Part shown: positions 1-5,086 of the stretch, piece after piece
Layout: each line of letters begins with the position of its first letter
Numbering within the stretch: position 1 is the stretch's first letter
NCBI GenBank assembly: GCA_945982465.1
Contig: CAMFSB010000150.1
Span: 1-5,090, forward strand
Reading direction: 5' to 3'
Source: an uncultured Faecalibacterium sp.
GTDB lineage: Bacteria; Bacillota; Clostridia; Oscillospirales; Ruminococcaceae
Length of the DNA: 5,090 bases
The notes under the pieces: generated by a model
What the model was told of the DNA's origin: nothing
The model's database searches: none
Seen by the model: the letters and a program-made list of their open reading frames with translations, nothing else
Position numbers and translations under genes: made by a program

Positions 1-868
1 CGCCGGCCGCGCTGCCGAGCAGGTTCTGGATCTCGGCCCGCACGGCGTTGTAGTCCATCATGTCGGAATCCAGCTCCGCCTGGGCCTGCTTTTGGGCGTC
101 CTCGGCGCTCAGCAGGTTCTCGCTGGCCTGCACCAGCGCCTGGGCGTATTCTGCCTGCTTGGCTTTAAGGGTGTTCTGCTGGGCTTCCAGCTCCTGCCGG
201 CGCCGCTCCAGCTCCTGCAGCTCCGCTTCCAGCGTGGCCTTTTCCGCTTCCAGCGCGGCCTTGGCCGCGGCCAGCTCGCTCAGTTGGGCCTGCATTTCAT
301 CCATGATCTCGGTGTCCTTGGCGGACACATCCTGGATCACATCCGCAAAGGTCAGGAACTGATACAGGTTGGACACCGCCGAAAGCAGGCTCATGGTGCC
401 GCAGTCCTTCATTTCCTGCATGGCGGCCATGCGCTGCTTGAAGCCGTCCCACTGGGCGTCGATCTCGGCCTGCTTTTGCTCGATCTCGGCCTGCTTTTGC
501 TCGATGTTCTGCTGCGTGACCAGAATGGCCTGCTCGGTCTCGCCCACGCTGTTCTGCACCTCGGCGATGGAGCTGGTGATCACCGCGATCTGACTTTTCA
601 GGTTGGCGACCTGGCTTTCCAGATTTTTTTTGCGGGTCTTGGCCTCGGCGGTGTTCTTTTTCATTGCCTCCAGGGCGGCCCGGTCCTCCGCCAGCTTTTT
701 TTCCAGTTCTTCCAGCTGCTGCTCCAGTTCCTCCTGGGTAGCCGCCTGCGCGGGCATGGCCGGCACCGCCTGCACGGCGCACAGCGCCAGAACCACACAG
801 GCCAGCCCCAGCGCCAGTGCCCGCCCGATGCGGGCGGGGGCGGTTTTTCTACTCAGATCATACCTCAT
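1..868 (-). CDS. Secreted coiled-coil protein, EnvC/PcsB/CwlO-like FtsEX partner, 3'-truncated by window edge
   Basis: The first 289 residues are visible and the gene runs off the left edge. Residues 1-43 look like a signal peptide: a basic start (MRYDLSRK...), a hydrophobic stretch at about 18-39, and a likely cleavage near PAQAA at 39-43. Residues 44-150 and 183-265 are long charged coiled coils rich in E, Q, K and A. Between them a non-coiled segment (156-182, with LLSAVSNLYQFLTFADVIQD) matches in position and pattern the 'SFSDFL' linker of PcsB, CwlO and EnvC-type proteins. Homologues continue into an M23, CHAP or NlpC/P60 domain, which cannot be seen here. The start at 868 is set by GGAGG at 876-880, just after the ftsX stop. 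Its place directly behind ftsEX suggests that it is the extracellular hydrolase or activator controlled by FtsX. Coiled-coil class and context are firm; enzymatic activity is not shown. Confidence 0.85.
   Translation of the reverse strand, partial: MRYDLSRKTAPARIGRALALGLACVVLALCAVQAVPAMPAQAATQEELEQQLEELEKKLAEDRAALEAMKKNTAEAKTRKKNLESQVANLKSQIAVITSSIAEVQNSVGETEQAILVTQQNIEQKQAEIEQKQAEIDAQWDGFKQRMAAMQEMKDCGTMSLLSAVSNLYQFLTFADVIQDVSAKDTEIMDEMQAQLSELAAAKAALEAEKATLEAELQELERRRQELEAQQNTLKAKQAEYAQALVQASENLLSAEDAQKQAQAELDSDMMDYNAVRAEIQNLLGSAAG
223..264 (-). repeat. Imperfect 21-bp tandem repeat inside the coiled-coil gene
   Basis: The 21 bases at 223-243 and 244-264 differ at three positions. They encode consecutive heptads of the type KAALEAE/KATLEAE (residues about 203-216) in the second coiled coil. 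As with the repeat at 460-501, the unit length equals one heptad, so the coil is lengthened without a change of phase. Confidence 0.75.
460..501 (-). repeat. Perfect 21-bp tandem repeat inside the coiled-coil gene
   Basis: The 21 bases at 460-480 are repeated exactly at 481-501. Translated on the minus strand they give two identical copies of a seven-residue block (EQKQAEI, around residues 123-136). This adds exactly one coiled-coil heptad and keeps both the reading frame and the heptad register. The absence of any silent difference suggests a recent duplication. Confidence 0.9.
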
Positions 869-875
869 GGCCGTA

Positions 876-880
876 CCTCC
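876..880 (-). promoter_or_regulatory. RBS of the coiled-coil gene
   Basis: GGAGG lies 7 nt before the ATG at 868, within the 18-nt gap after the ftsX stop codon. It fixes the start of the third operon gene and implies translation from the ftsEX message. Confidence 0.85.
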
Positions 881-886
881 GTACGC

Positions 887-1804
887 TCAGACATTCAGAT
901 GCTTCCGGATGGATGTTACGCTGCCCAGGCCGCCCACAACGGCGCCGCCCAGCAGGAAGGCAGGCAGGATGATGTACCACACCCGGCTCACCGGCAGAAC
1001 GGACGCGCCCAGCAGCGTGCCCCAGAAGCCGGTAAGCTGGCCCGAGGCCTGCACCAGCCCCGCGTAGGCGGCCAGCACGATGGCGCCGGCCAGCACCGCC
1101 GACAAAAGGCCCACGCCCACGCCCTCCACAAAGAACGGCCAGCGGATGAAGCCATTGGTGGCGCCCACGTACTTCATAATATTGATCTCCCGGCGGCGGG
1201 CGTAAACGCTCAGCCGGATGGTGTTGGAAATGACCACGATGGACACCACCGCCAGCACCGCCACCAGCACATAGCCCGCGATGGTAATGACACTCTGCAC
1301 GCTGACAAAGATGTAGGTCATCTCCTCGGCGGCGTTCACCTTGACCACATGGGGCAGCGCGCGCAGCTGGGCGCAGATGCCGTCCAGATTTTCCAGATCG
1401 CGGATGACCACGCTGAAGTTGGCCTTGAACGGGTTTTCCTCGTCTGGCTCAAACTCGTCCCACAGATCGGCGTATTCCTCCATGTAGCCGCGGTACTCCT
1501 CCAGCACGTCGCGCTTGGAATAGTAGGTGGCCCCCGCCACGCCGGGGATGGCCAGAATATCGCTGTTCAGCTGGGCGATCTCCTCATCGGTGCCGTCCCA
1601 CGCAGGGTCCAGGTACACGATGGTCTCGTTCTGGCTGCCCAGATACGCCACCAGGCTGTCCACGTTCATGGTGAACAGGGTGGCCACGCCGGTGATCACC
1701 AGGCAGGCCGTCAGCACGCCCACGCCGGCCAGCGTCATCAGCCGGTTGGCCGCCAGATTGTGCAGGCCCTGCCTGGTAAGATATTTGAAACTGGACCAGT
1801 TCAT
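887..1804 (-). CDS. ftsX: Cell division membrane protein FtsX
   Basis: The 305-residue product is a normal length for FtsX. The topology fits the family: a cytoplasmic N-terminus, TM1 at about 23-46, a large extracellular loop at 47-169, TM2 at 171-193, TM3 at 224-250 and TM4 at 276-298. The stretch NTIRLSVYARRREINIMKYV (194-213) followed by GATNGFIRWPF is the conserved cytoplasmic FtsX signature after TM2. The external loop carries the usual YYSKRDVLEEY segment and an acidic patch (DEFEPDEENPF, 116-126). FtsX does not transport a substrate; it pairs with FtsE and passes a conformational signal through its outer loop to a periplasmic or wall-side hydrolase or activator. The start at 1804 overlaps the ftsE stop as ATGA, so the two are very likely translationally coupled. 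No defect is seen. Confidence 0.96.
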   Translation of the reverse strand: MNWSSFKYLTRQGLHNLAANRLMTLAGVGVLTACLVITGVATLFTMNVDSLVAYLGSQNETIVYLDPAWDGTDEEIAQLNSDILAIPGVAGATYYSKRDVLEEYRGYMEEYADLWDEFEPDEENPFKANFSVVIRDLENLDGICAQLRALPHVVKVNAAEEMTYIFVSVQSVITIAGYVLVAVLAVVSIVVISNTIRLSVYARRREINIMKYVGATNGFIRWPFFVEGVGVGLLSAVLAGAIVLAAYAGLVQASGQLTGFWGTLLGASVLPVSRVWYIILPAFLLGGAVVGGLGSVTSIRKHLNV

Positions 1805-2493
1805 ACCGTTGGCTCCTCATGCAGCTGCGCGCCGGGCACGTCGCTGATGACATGGCCGTGGTCGATGGTGATAACGCGCTGGTGGAAGCGGTGGACAAGC
1901 TCGTGCTCGTGCGTAACCACCACCACCGTGATTCCCACGCTGTTGATGGCCGAAAGCAGCTCCATCATTTCAAAGCTCAGCTCGGGGTCGATGTTGCCGG
2001 TGGGCTCGTCCGCAATGATGAGCTGGGGCGAGTGCACCAGCGCGCGGGCCAGCGCCACGCGCTGCTGCTCGCCGCCGCTCATGGCTTCGGGCAGGCTGTC
2101 GGCCTTGTCGCCCAGGCCCACCAGGTCCAGCACATAGGGCACGCGCTGGCAGATCTTTTTTTCGGGGATGTTGGTGACCCGCATGGCAAAGGCCACGTTT
2201 TCGTAAGCTGTCATGCTGGGGATCAGGCGAAAATCCTGGAACACCACGCCCATCTGCCGGCGCAGGTACGGGATATCCCGTTCGCGGATGCGGGCGACAT
2301 CCTGCCCGTTGACGAACACCGCGCCTTCGGTGGGCTTTTCCTCCCGCAGGATCATTTTCAGGAAGGTGGACTTGCCTGCGCCGGAATGGCCCAGCACAAA
2401 GGCGAACTCCCCTTTGCGGATGTGGATATTCACGTCCTCCAGCGCGAGGTGATCGCCCGGGTAGACTTTGGAAACATGCTCAAAACGTATCAT
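1801..2493 (-). CDS. ftsE: Cell division ATP-binding protein FtsE
   Basis: This is a 230-residue ABC ATPase of full family length. Walker A is GHSGAGKST at 35-43, the Q-loop is Q86 in VVFQDF, the signature is MSGGEQQ at 138-144 (Met in place of the common Leu), Walker B is LIIADEP at 158-164, the D-loop region is TGNIDP at 165-170, and the switch His is H195 in VVVTHEHE. The DFRLIPSMTAYENVAFAMRV stretch after the Q-loop (87-106) and the TGNIDP form are typical of FtsE rather than of transport ATPases, and ftsX follows directly. FtsE sits on the cytoplasmic face bound to FtsX, and its ATP cycle controls wall hydrolysis during division or elongation. The frame stays open upstream to 2634, but that extension is low-complexity and Arg/Cys-rich; the ATG at 2493 has a good RBS and begins the conserved MIRFEHVSKVYPG. 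Confidence 0.97.
   Translation of the reverse strand: MIRFEHVSKVYPGDHLALEDVNIHIRKGEFAFVLGHSGAGKSTFLKMILREEKPTEGAVFVNGQDVARIRERDIPYLRRQMGVVFQDFRLIPSMTAYENVAFAMRVTNIPEKKICQRVPYVLDLVGLGDKADSLPEAMSGGEQQRVALARALVHSPQLIIADEPTGNIDPELSFEMMELLSAINSVGITVVVVTHEHELVHRFHQRVITIDHGHVISDVPGAQLHEEPTV
1813..1818 (-). promoter_or_regulatory. RBS of ftsX, inside ftsE
   Basis: GAGGAG lies 8 nt before the ftsX ATG at 1804 and within the last codons of ftsE. With the 4-bp ATGA overlap it supports coupled, near-stoichiometric synthesis of FtsE and FtsX. Confidence 0.85.
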
Positions 2494-2632
2494 GGCAAAA
2501 GGCTCCTTTGGCAGCAGCGGAACGCCGCGGCCCGCACACGCCGCGGCGCAAAGGCACAGCACGCGCCCCCGCCCATATCGAATACACGAATCACGCCGCG
2601 CCGGTATTGCACGCCGCAGGCGTTTGCCCCGC
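2494..2632 (-). other. GC-rich leader upstream of ftsE, no clear promoter
   Basis: This is the only space between the regulator's terminator and ftsE, so a promoter for ftsEX would be expected here. I see no pair of -35 and -10 boxes close to the sigma-A consensus; the least GC-rich part is about 2575-2612. The leader carries four copies of the 7-mer GCGGCGT on the minus strand (complements at 2522-2528, 2538-2544, 2593-2599 and 2611-2617). No convincing coding frame is present. Confidence 0.5.
2503..2509 (-). promoter_or_regulatory. RBS that fixes the ftsE start
   Basis: AAAGGAG lies 9 nt before the ATG at 2493. It favours this start over upstream in-frame starts reaching 2634, whose encoded extension has no resemblance to FtsE. 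Confidence 0.85.
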
Positions 2633-2661
2633 AAAAAAGGCCGCCGCCCGCGGCGACGGCC
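2633..2661 (-). terminator. Intrinsic terminator after the CdaR-type regulator gene
   Basis: On the minus strand a 10-bp arm GGCCGTCGCC, a 3-nt loop and the arm GGCGGCGGCC (one G-U pair) are followed directly by six T residues. The stem occupies 2639-2661 and the T-run 2633-2638. It begins 48 nt past the regulator's stop codon and separates that gene from the ftsEX operon. Confidence 0.92.
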
Positions 2662-2709
2662 CCAGAGTACAAGGCACGGCCGGCACAGGAACGCCTGCCA
2701 TGCAGCAGA

Positions 2710-3795
2710 TCAGTATTTTGCAGGGTTGTTGGACAAATACTTTTTGACCATCAAAGCCACCTTGAACACGATGGCGTCGTCAAATTCGCGCAGATCCAGA
2801 CCTGTAAGCTTTTTGATCTTTTCCAGCCGGTACACCAGCGTATTGCGGTGCACAAACAGGCCGCGGCTGGTTTCGGAGACGTTCAGGTTGTTCTCAAAGA
2901 AGCGCTGAATGGTGAACAGCGTTTCCTGATCCAGGCTTTCGATGCTGCCCTGCTTGAACACTTCCTTGAGGAACATCTCGCACAGCGTGGTGGGCAGCTG
3001 GTAGATCAGCCGGGCAATGCCCAGATTGTCGTAGCTGACGATCTGCTGCTCGGTGTCGAACACCTTGCTCACTTCCAGCGCGATCTGCGCTTCCTTGAAG
3101 CTGGTGGCCAGATCCTTCACGTTGGAAATGGGGGTGCCGATGCCCACCACCGCCTTGATATAGTGCTCGCCGGAAAGGTTATCCACGATGCTGGCAGCCA
3201 GCTTTTCCAGATCATGGCGCTCGATGCCCTTGCGGATCTCCTTGACCAGCACGGTGTCGGTCTCGCTGATGTTGAACACAAAGTCCTTCTGCTTGTCGGG
3301 GAACAGGCTGCTGACCACATCGTAGGCCGAAATATCGCTGCCCGAGGTCACGCGGATGATCAGCACCACGCGCGACACATCGGTGGCAAAGTGCAGCTCC
3401 CGCGCCTTGGCGTAGATATCGCCCGGAAGGATATTGTCCAGCACCACGTTTTTGATAAAGTTGGCTTTATCAAATTTTTCGTCGTGGTACTGCTTGATGC
3501 TCTGCAAACTGATGGAAAGCAGCGCGGCAAACTGGGCGGCCACCTCATCCGTACCCTCCACAAACACCGCGTAATCGTTGTGCTTGGAGCTGGAGAACTG
3601 GTGATAAGTATAGCCGTCCTTGGCAAACTTGTCGCCGGCGATCAGGCGTTCCGCCATAAAGCCGTCGCGCATCTCGCCGATCAGGTTGAGCTCAGAGCAG
3701 GAGATCACCGCACCAGTCTCGTCCACCACGCCCACGACACGGTCGATCGCGTCCTTCATCTGGTACACGACGCTCTGAAATACTCTGTTGGCCAT
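2710..3795 (-). CDS. CdaR/PucR-family transcriptional regulator
   Basis: The 361-residue soluble protein has the CdaR layout. An N-terminal sensory region (about 1-105) contains VVGVVDETGAVISCSELNLI, resembling the sugar-diacid recognition domain ('DE.G.II.S....IG'). A central GGDEF-like/CdaR regulatory domain follows (about 135-250), ending in GIGTPISNVKDLATSFKEAQ (218-237), typical of this family. The C-terminal PucR-type helix-turn-helix (about 290-350) shows the diagnostic LFVHRNTLVYRLEKIKKLTG (313-332). Family members are mostly activators of catabolic genes (sugar diacids, purines, proline), but specificity is set by the N-terminal domain and cannot be read here. No transporter or catabolic gene lies beside it. 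An in-frame ATG exists at 3858, but the ATG at 3795 has the RBS, and the extension would overlap the leader of the best promoter. It is transcribed alone, with promoters upstream and a strong terminator downstream. Confidence 0.9.
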   Translation of the reverse strand: MANRVFQSVVYQMKDAIDRVVGVVDETGAVISCSELNLIGEMRDGFMAERLIAGDKFAKDGYTYHQFSSSKHNDYAVFVEGTDEVAAQFAALLSISLQSIKQYHDEKFDKANFIKNVVLDNILPGDIYAKARELHFATDVSRVVLIIRVTSGSDISAYDVVSSLFPDKQKDFVFNISETDTVLVKEIRKGIERHDLEKLAASIVDNLSGEHYIKAVVGIGTPISNVKDLATSFKEAQIALEVSKVFDTEQQIVSYDNLGIARLIYQLPTTLCEMFLKEVFKQGSIESLDQETLFTIQRFFENNLNVSETSRGLFVHRNTLVYRLEKIKKLTGLDLREFDDAIVFKVALMVKKYLSNNPAKY

Positions 3796-3804
3796 AAAGT
3801 ACAA

Positions 3805-3810
3805 CCCCTT
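3805..3810 (-). promoter_or_regulatory. RBS that fixes the regulator start
   Basis: AAGGGG (within AGGAAAAGGGG) lies 9 nt before the ATG at 3795. The alternative in-frame ATG at 3858 has no such purine-rich sequence at proper spacing. Confidence 0.75.
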
Positions 3811-3879
3811 TTCCTGTTTAACACAAAGCCGAAACCCCATGCTGGTGATTTTGAACAATTACACAGCATTACAATTTCT

Positions 3880-3908
3880 ATTTTACACAAAAGAATTTAC
3901 TTTCGCAA
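3880..3908 (-). promoter_or_regulatory. Sigma-A-type promoter P1 of the regulator gene
   Basis: On the minus strand TTGCGA (complement at 3903-3908) and TAAAAT (complement at 3880-3885) are separated by exactly 17 bp. The predicted start near 3873 gives a leader of about 78 nt to the ATG at 3795. It is the best match to the housekeeping consensus in this region. Confidence 0.7.
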
Positions 3909-3909
3909 C

Positions 3910-3938
3910 ATATTTCACCAAAATAATTACAGAAATAT
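3910..3938. repeat. Inverted repeat in the regulator's promoter region
   Basis: ATATTTC at 3910-3916 and GAAATAT at 3932-3938 are perfect 7-bp inverted arms separated by 15 bp, so arm centres are 22 bp (about two helical turns) apart. One arm abuts the P1 -35 and the other overlaps the P2 -10, a position suited to an operator. The arms are AT-only apart from one base, so chance is not excluded. Confidence 0.4.
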
Positions 3939-3964
3939 TGTATAAAACAGAAGCCGGGTCCCAA
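3937..3964 (-). promoter_or_regulatory. Possible second promoter P2 of the regulator gene
   Basis: On the minus strand TTGGGA (complement at 3959-3964) and TACAAT (complement at 3937-3942) are 16 bp apart. The -10 is good and the -35 is moderate. An inverted repeat (3910-3938) overlaps this -10. AT-rich sequence yields such matches easily, so this is tentative. Confidence 0.4.
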
Positions 3965-3994
3965 AGTGCGGAAAAATGCAGGGTTTTCGCCCCG

Positions 3995-4000
3995 ATTATA
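3995..4000 (-). promoter_or_regulatory. Isolated perfect -10 box (TATAAT)
   Basis: A consensus TATAAT occurs on the minus strand, but no -35 resembling TTGACA lies 16-18 bp upstream; the sequence there is an A-run. It could be a weak or activator-dependent promoter for the regulator gene, or chance. Confidence 0.25.
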
Positions 4001-4089
4001 CTGCCGAAATGTGTTGCTTTTTTGAAATATTACAAAAAAGTTTCAATTTCTCGCCCGCCCGGCGGCGGTAATTTTTCCCGCCCGGGGGA

Positions 4090-4800
4090 TCACCGGGCAG
4101 CGGTGATGGCGCCCTTTTCGGCCGCGGTCAGCTCCCGCCAGCCGCCCGCAGGCAGGCTTTTATCCAGCCACAGCCCGCCGATGGCGTCGCGGTGCAAGGC
4201 GTTCACCCCCGCGCCATACACGCCGAACATCCGCTTGATCTGGTGGTACACGCCCTGCCGCAGCGTAACGCGCACGGTAAGGCCGTCGGGCGAAAGCGGC
4301 TCGACCTGCGCGGGGGCAAGGGTCTGGCCGTCGGCCAGCGTCACGCCTGCCGCAAACCCGCTGCGCATAGCGTCGGTCAGCGGTGTGTCCAGCGTGACGG
4401 TGTAGGTTTTGGGCACATGATGCCGGGGCGAAAGAATGTCGTGGGCAAACGCGCCGTCGTCGGTGAGCAGCACAAAGCCGGTGCTGGTTTTGTCCAACCG
4501 CCCGGCCGGGAACAGCTGCCGCCGGGGGTAAGCCGCCCCCACCAGGTCCACCACGGTAGTCTCCCCCGCCCGGCCGCTGCTGGCGCTGACCACGCCGGTG
4601 GGCTTGTTCAGCATCAGGTACACAAAGGCCTGGTGCGCCAGCGGCCGGCCGCCGGCCGCCACGGTCTCGCCGCCGGCCAGCTGGGCGTCGGCTTTTTTGC
4701 AAACAGCCCCATCCACCGTTACACGGCCTTTGCGGATCAGTACACGGCTCTCGCTGCGGGTGCAGCCAAGGCTTTCGGCCAGATATTTATCCAAACGCAT
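4090..4800 (-). CDS. rsuA: 16S rRNA pseudouridine synthase, RsuA family
   Basis: The 236-residue product has the two-domain RsuA layout. An N-terminal S4 RNA-binding domain (1-48) begins MRLDKYLAESLGCTRSESRV. A catalytic domain follows from about 58, with the LNKPTGVVSA start (64-73). The active-site motif is PAGRLDKTSTGFVLLTDDG (98-116), in which D103 is the expected catalytic Asp. The segment LSPRHHVPKTYTVTL (123-137) is characteristic of the RsuA branch, and RQGVYHQIKRMFG (181-193) is the conserved late motif. RsuA converts one uridine of 16S rRNA (U516 in E. coli numbering) to pseudouridine during small-subunit assembly. The frame stays open upstream to 5043, but that part is low-complexity and lies over the promoter; the ATG at 4800 has the RBS and starts the S4 domain. 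Family is certain; the exact target base is inferred. Confidence 0.93.
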   Translation of the reverse strand: MRLDKYLAESLGCTRSESRVLIRKGRVTVDGAVCKKADAQLAGGETVAAGGRPLAHQAFVYLMLNKPTGVVSASSGRAGETTVVDLVGAAYPRRQLFPAGRLDKTSTGFVLLTDDGAFAHDILSPRHHVPKTYTVTLDTPLTDAMRSGFAAGVTLADGQTLAPAQVEPLSPDGLTVRVTLRQGVYHQIKRMFGVYGAGVNALHRDAIGGLWLDKSLPAGGWRELTAAEKGAITAAR

Positions 4801-4807
4801 AGGGGGT

Positions 4808-4813
4808 TCCTTT
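4808..4813 (-). promoter_or_regulatory. RBS that fixes the rsuA start
   Basis: AAAGGA lies 7 nt before the ATG at 4800. It supports this start over longer in-frame versions reaching 5043. Confidence 0.8.
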
Positions 4814-4820
4814 CCGGGTG

Positions 4821-4839
4821 GGGTGCGCGGCGCACACCC
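4821..4839 (-). other. Hairpin in the rsuA 5' leader
   Basis: On the minus strand GGGTGTGC and GCGCACCC pair over 8 bp (one G-U) around a 3-nt loop, between the predicted transcription start (about 4854) and the RBS at 4808-4813. There is no T-run after it, so it is not a terminator. It may simply reflect the GC-rich leader or may affect message stability or translation. Confidence 0.5.
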
Positions 4840-4860
4840 TGGCCAATTCGTTCTGGCAAC

Positions 4861-4889
4861 AGTATACCCCGCGCGCGCGGCAAACGCAA
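4861..4889 (-). promoter_or_regulatory. Sigma-A-type promoter of rsuA
   Basis: On the minus strand TTGCGT (complement at 4884-4889) and TATACT (complement at 4861-4866) are separated by 17 bp. The -10 matches five of six consensus bases and stands out in very GC-rich surroundings. The predicted leader to the ATG at 4800 is about 54 nt. Confidence 0.65.
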
Positions 4890-5041
4890 ACAAAACCGCG
4901 CCGTGCGCGGCAAAACAAAGGCAGGCCGGCGGCAAACCCGGCCGCACCTTTGCGTGCAGCAAAGCCGCACGGAGCGCACGGCAGGCCGGCAGGCATATCC
5001 CGCGCCGGCGTTGCTCCTGCGGGCGCGGCAAGGCGGACTGC
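4890..5041. other. Non-coding GC-rich stretch upstream of the rsuA promoter
   Basis: No convincing gene is seen on either strand; the open frames here give Arg/Ala/Pro/Gly/Cys-rich, family-less translations typical of GC-rich non-coding DNA. Minor structure only: an 11-bp direct repeat GGCAGGCCGGC at 4920-4930 and 4980-4990, and a 6-bp hairpin CTTTGC/GCAAAG at 4948-4964. Confidence 0.5.
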
Positions 5042-5086
5042 AAAACGCGGCCCCCAAGGGCGCAAAGGCGCTTTGGGGGCCGCGTT
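5042..5086 (-). terminator. Long GC-rich hairpin, probable terminator of a gene beyond the right edge
   Basis: AACGCGGCCCCCAA at 5044-5057 pairs perfectly over 14 bp with TTGGGGGCCGCGTT at 5073-5086, and an inner GCGC/GCGC pair extends the stem. On the minus strand the stem runs into a short T-stretch (5045-5042, four T residues, two of them in the stem). A minus-strand gene entering from the right would end here, ahead of the rsuA promoter. The T-run is short, so termination may be partial or the hairpin may serve the opposite strand. Confidence 0.6.

Noticed and set aside
297..782. Minus-strand 161-codon frame within the coiled-coil gene
   Set aside because: It is a frame-shifted shadow, Gly/Arg-rich, of the coiled-coil gene, whose true frame runs unbroken from 868 to the edge with a signal peptide and RBS.
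92..2137. Very long plus-strand open frame (681 codons) opposite the coiled-coil gene, ftsX and part of ftsE
   Set aside because: It is antisense to clear, family-matching genes. The translation is rich in H, Q, G, L and R with no recognisable domain, as expected for antisense frames of GC-rich genes.
1819..3945. Very long plus-strand open frame (708 codons) opposite ftsE and the CdaR-type gene
   Set aside because: It crosses a strong intrinsic terminator and an intergenic region, lies opposite two well-supported genes, and its His/Gln/Ala-rich translation resembles no family.
4022..4046. Inverted repeat TTGAAA/TTTCAA with a 13-nt spacer
   Set aside because: The arms are short and AT-rich, within an AT-rich region, with no clear link to a promoter box.
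4055..4076. Plus-strand terminator-like hairpin (CCGCC/GGCGG with a 4-nt loop, then TAATTTTT)
   Set aside because: No plus-strand gene ends here and the stem is only 5 bp. It may be chance in mixed GC/AT sequence.
4920..4990. Repeated GGCAGGCCGGC units 60 bp apart, considered as part of an array
   Set aside because: There are only two copies in very GC-rich sequence, with no regular spacer structure; no CRISPR or mobile-element end is supported anywhere in the window.
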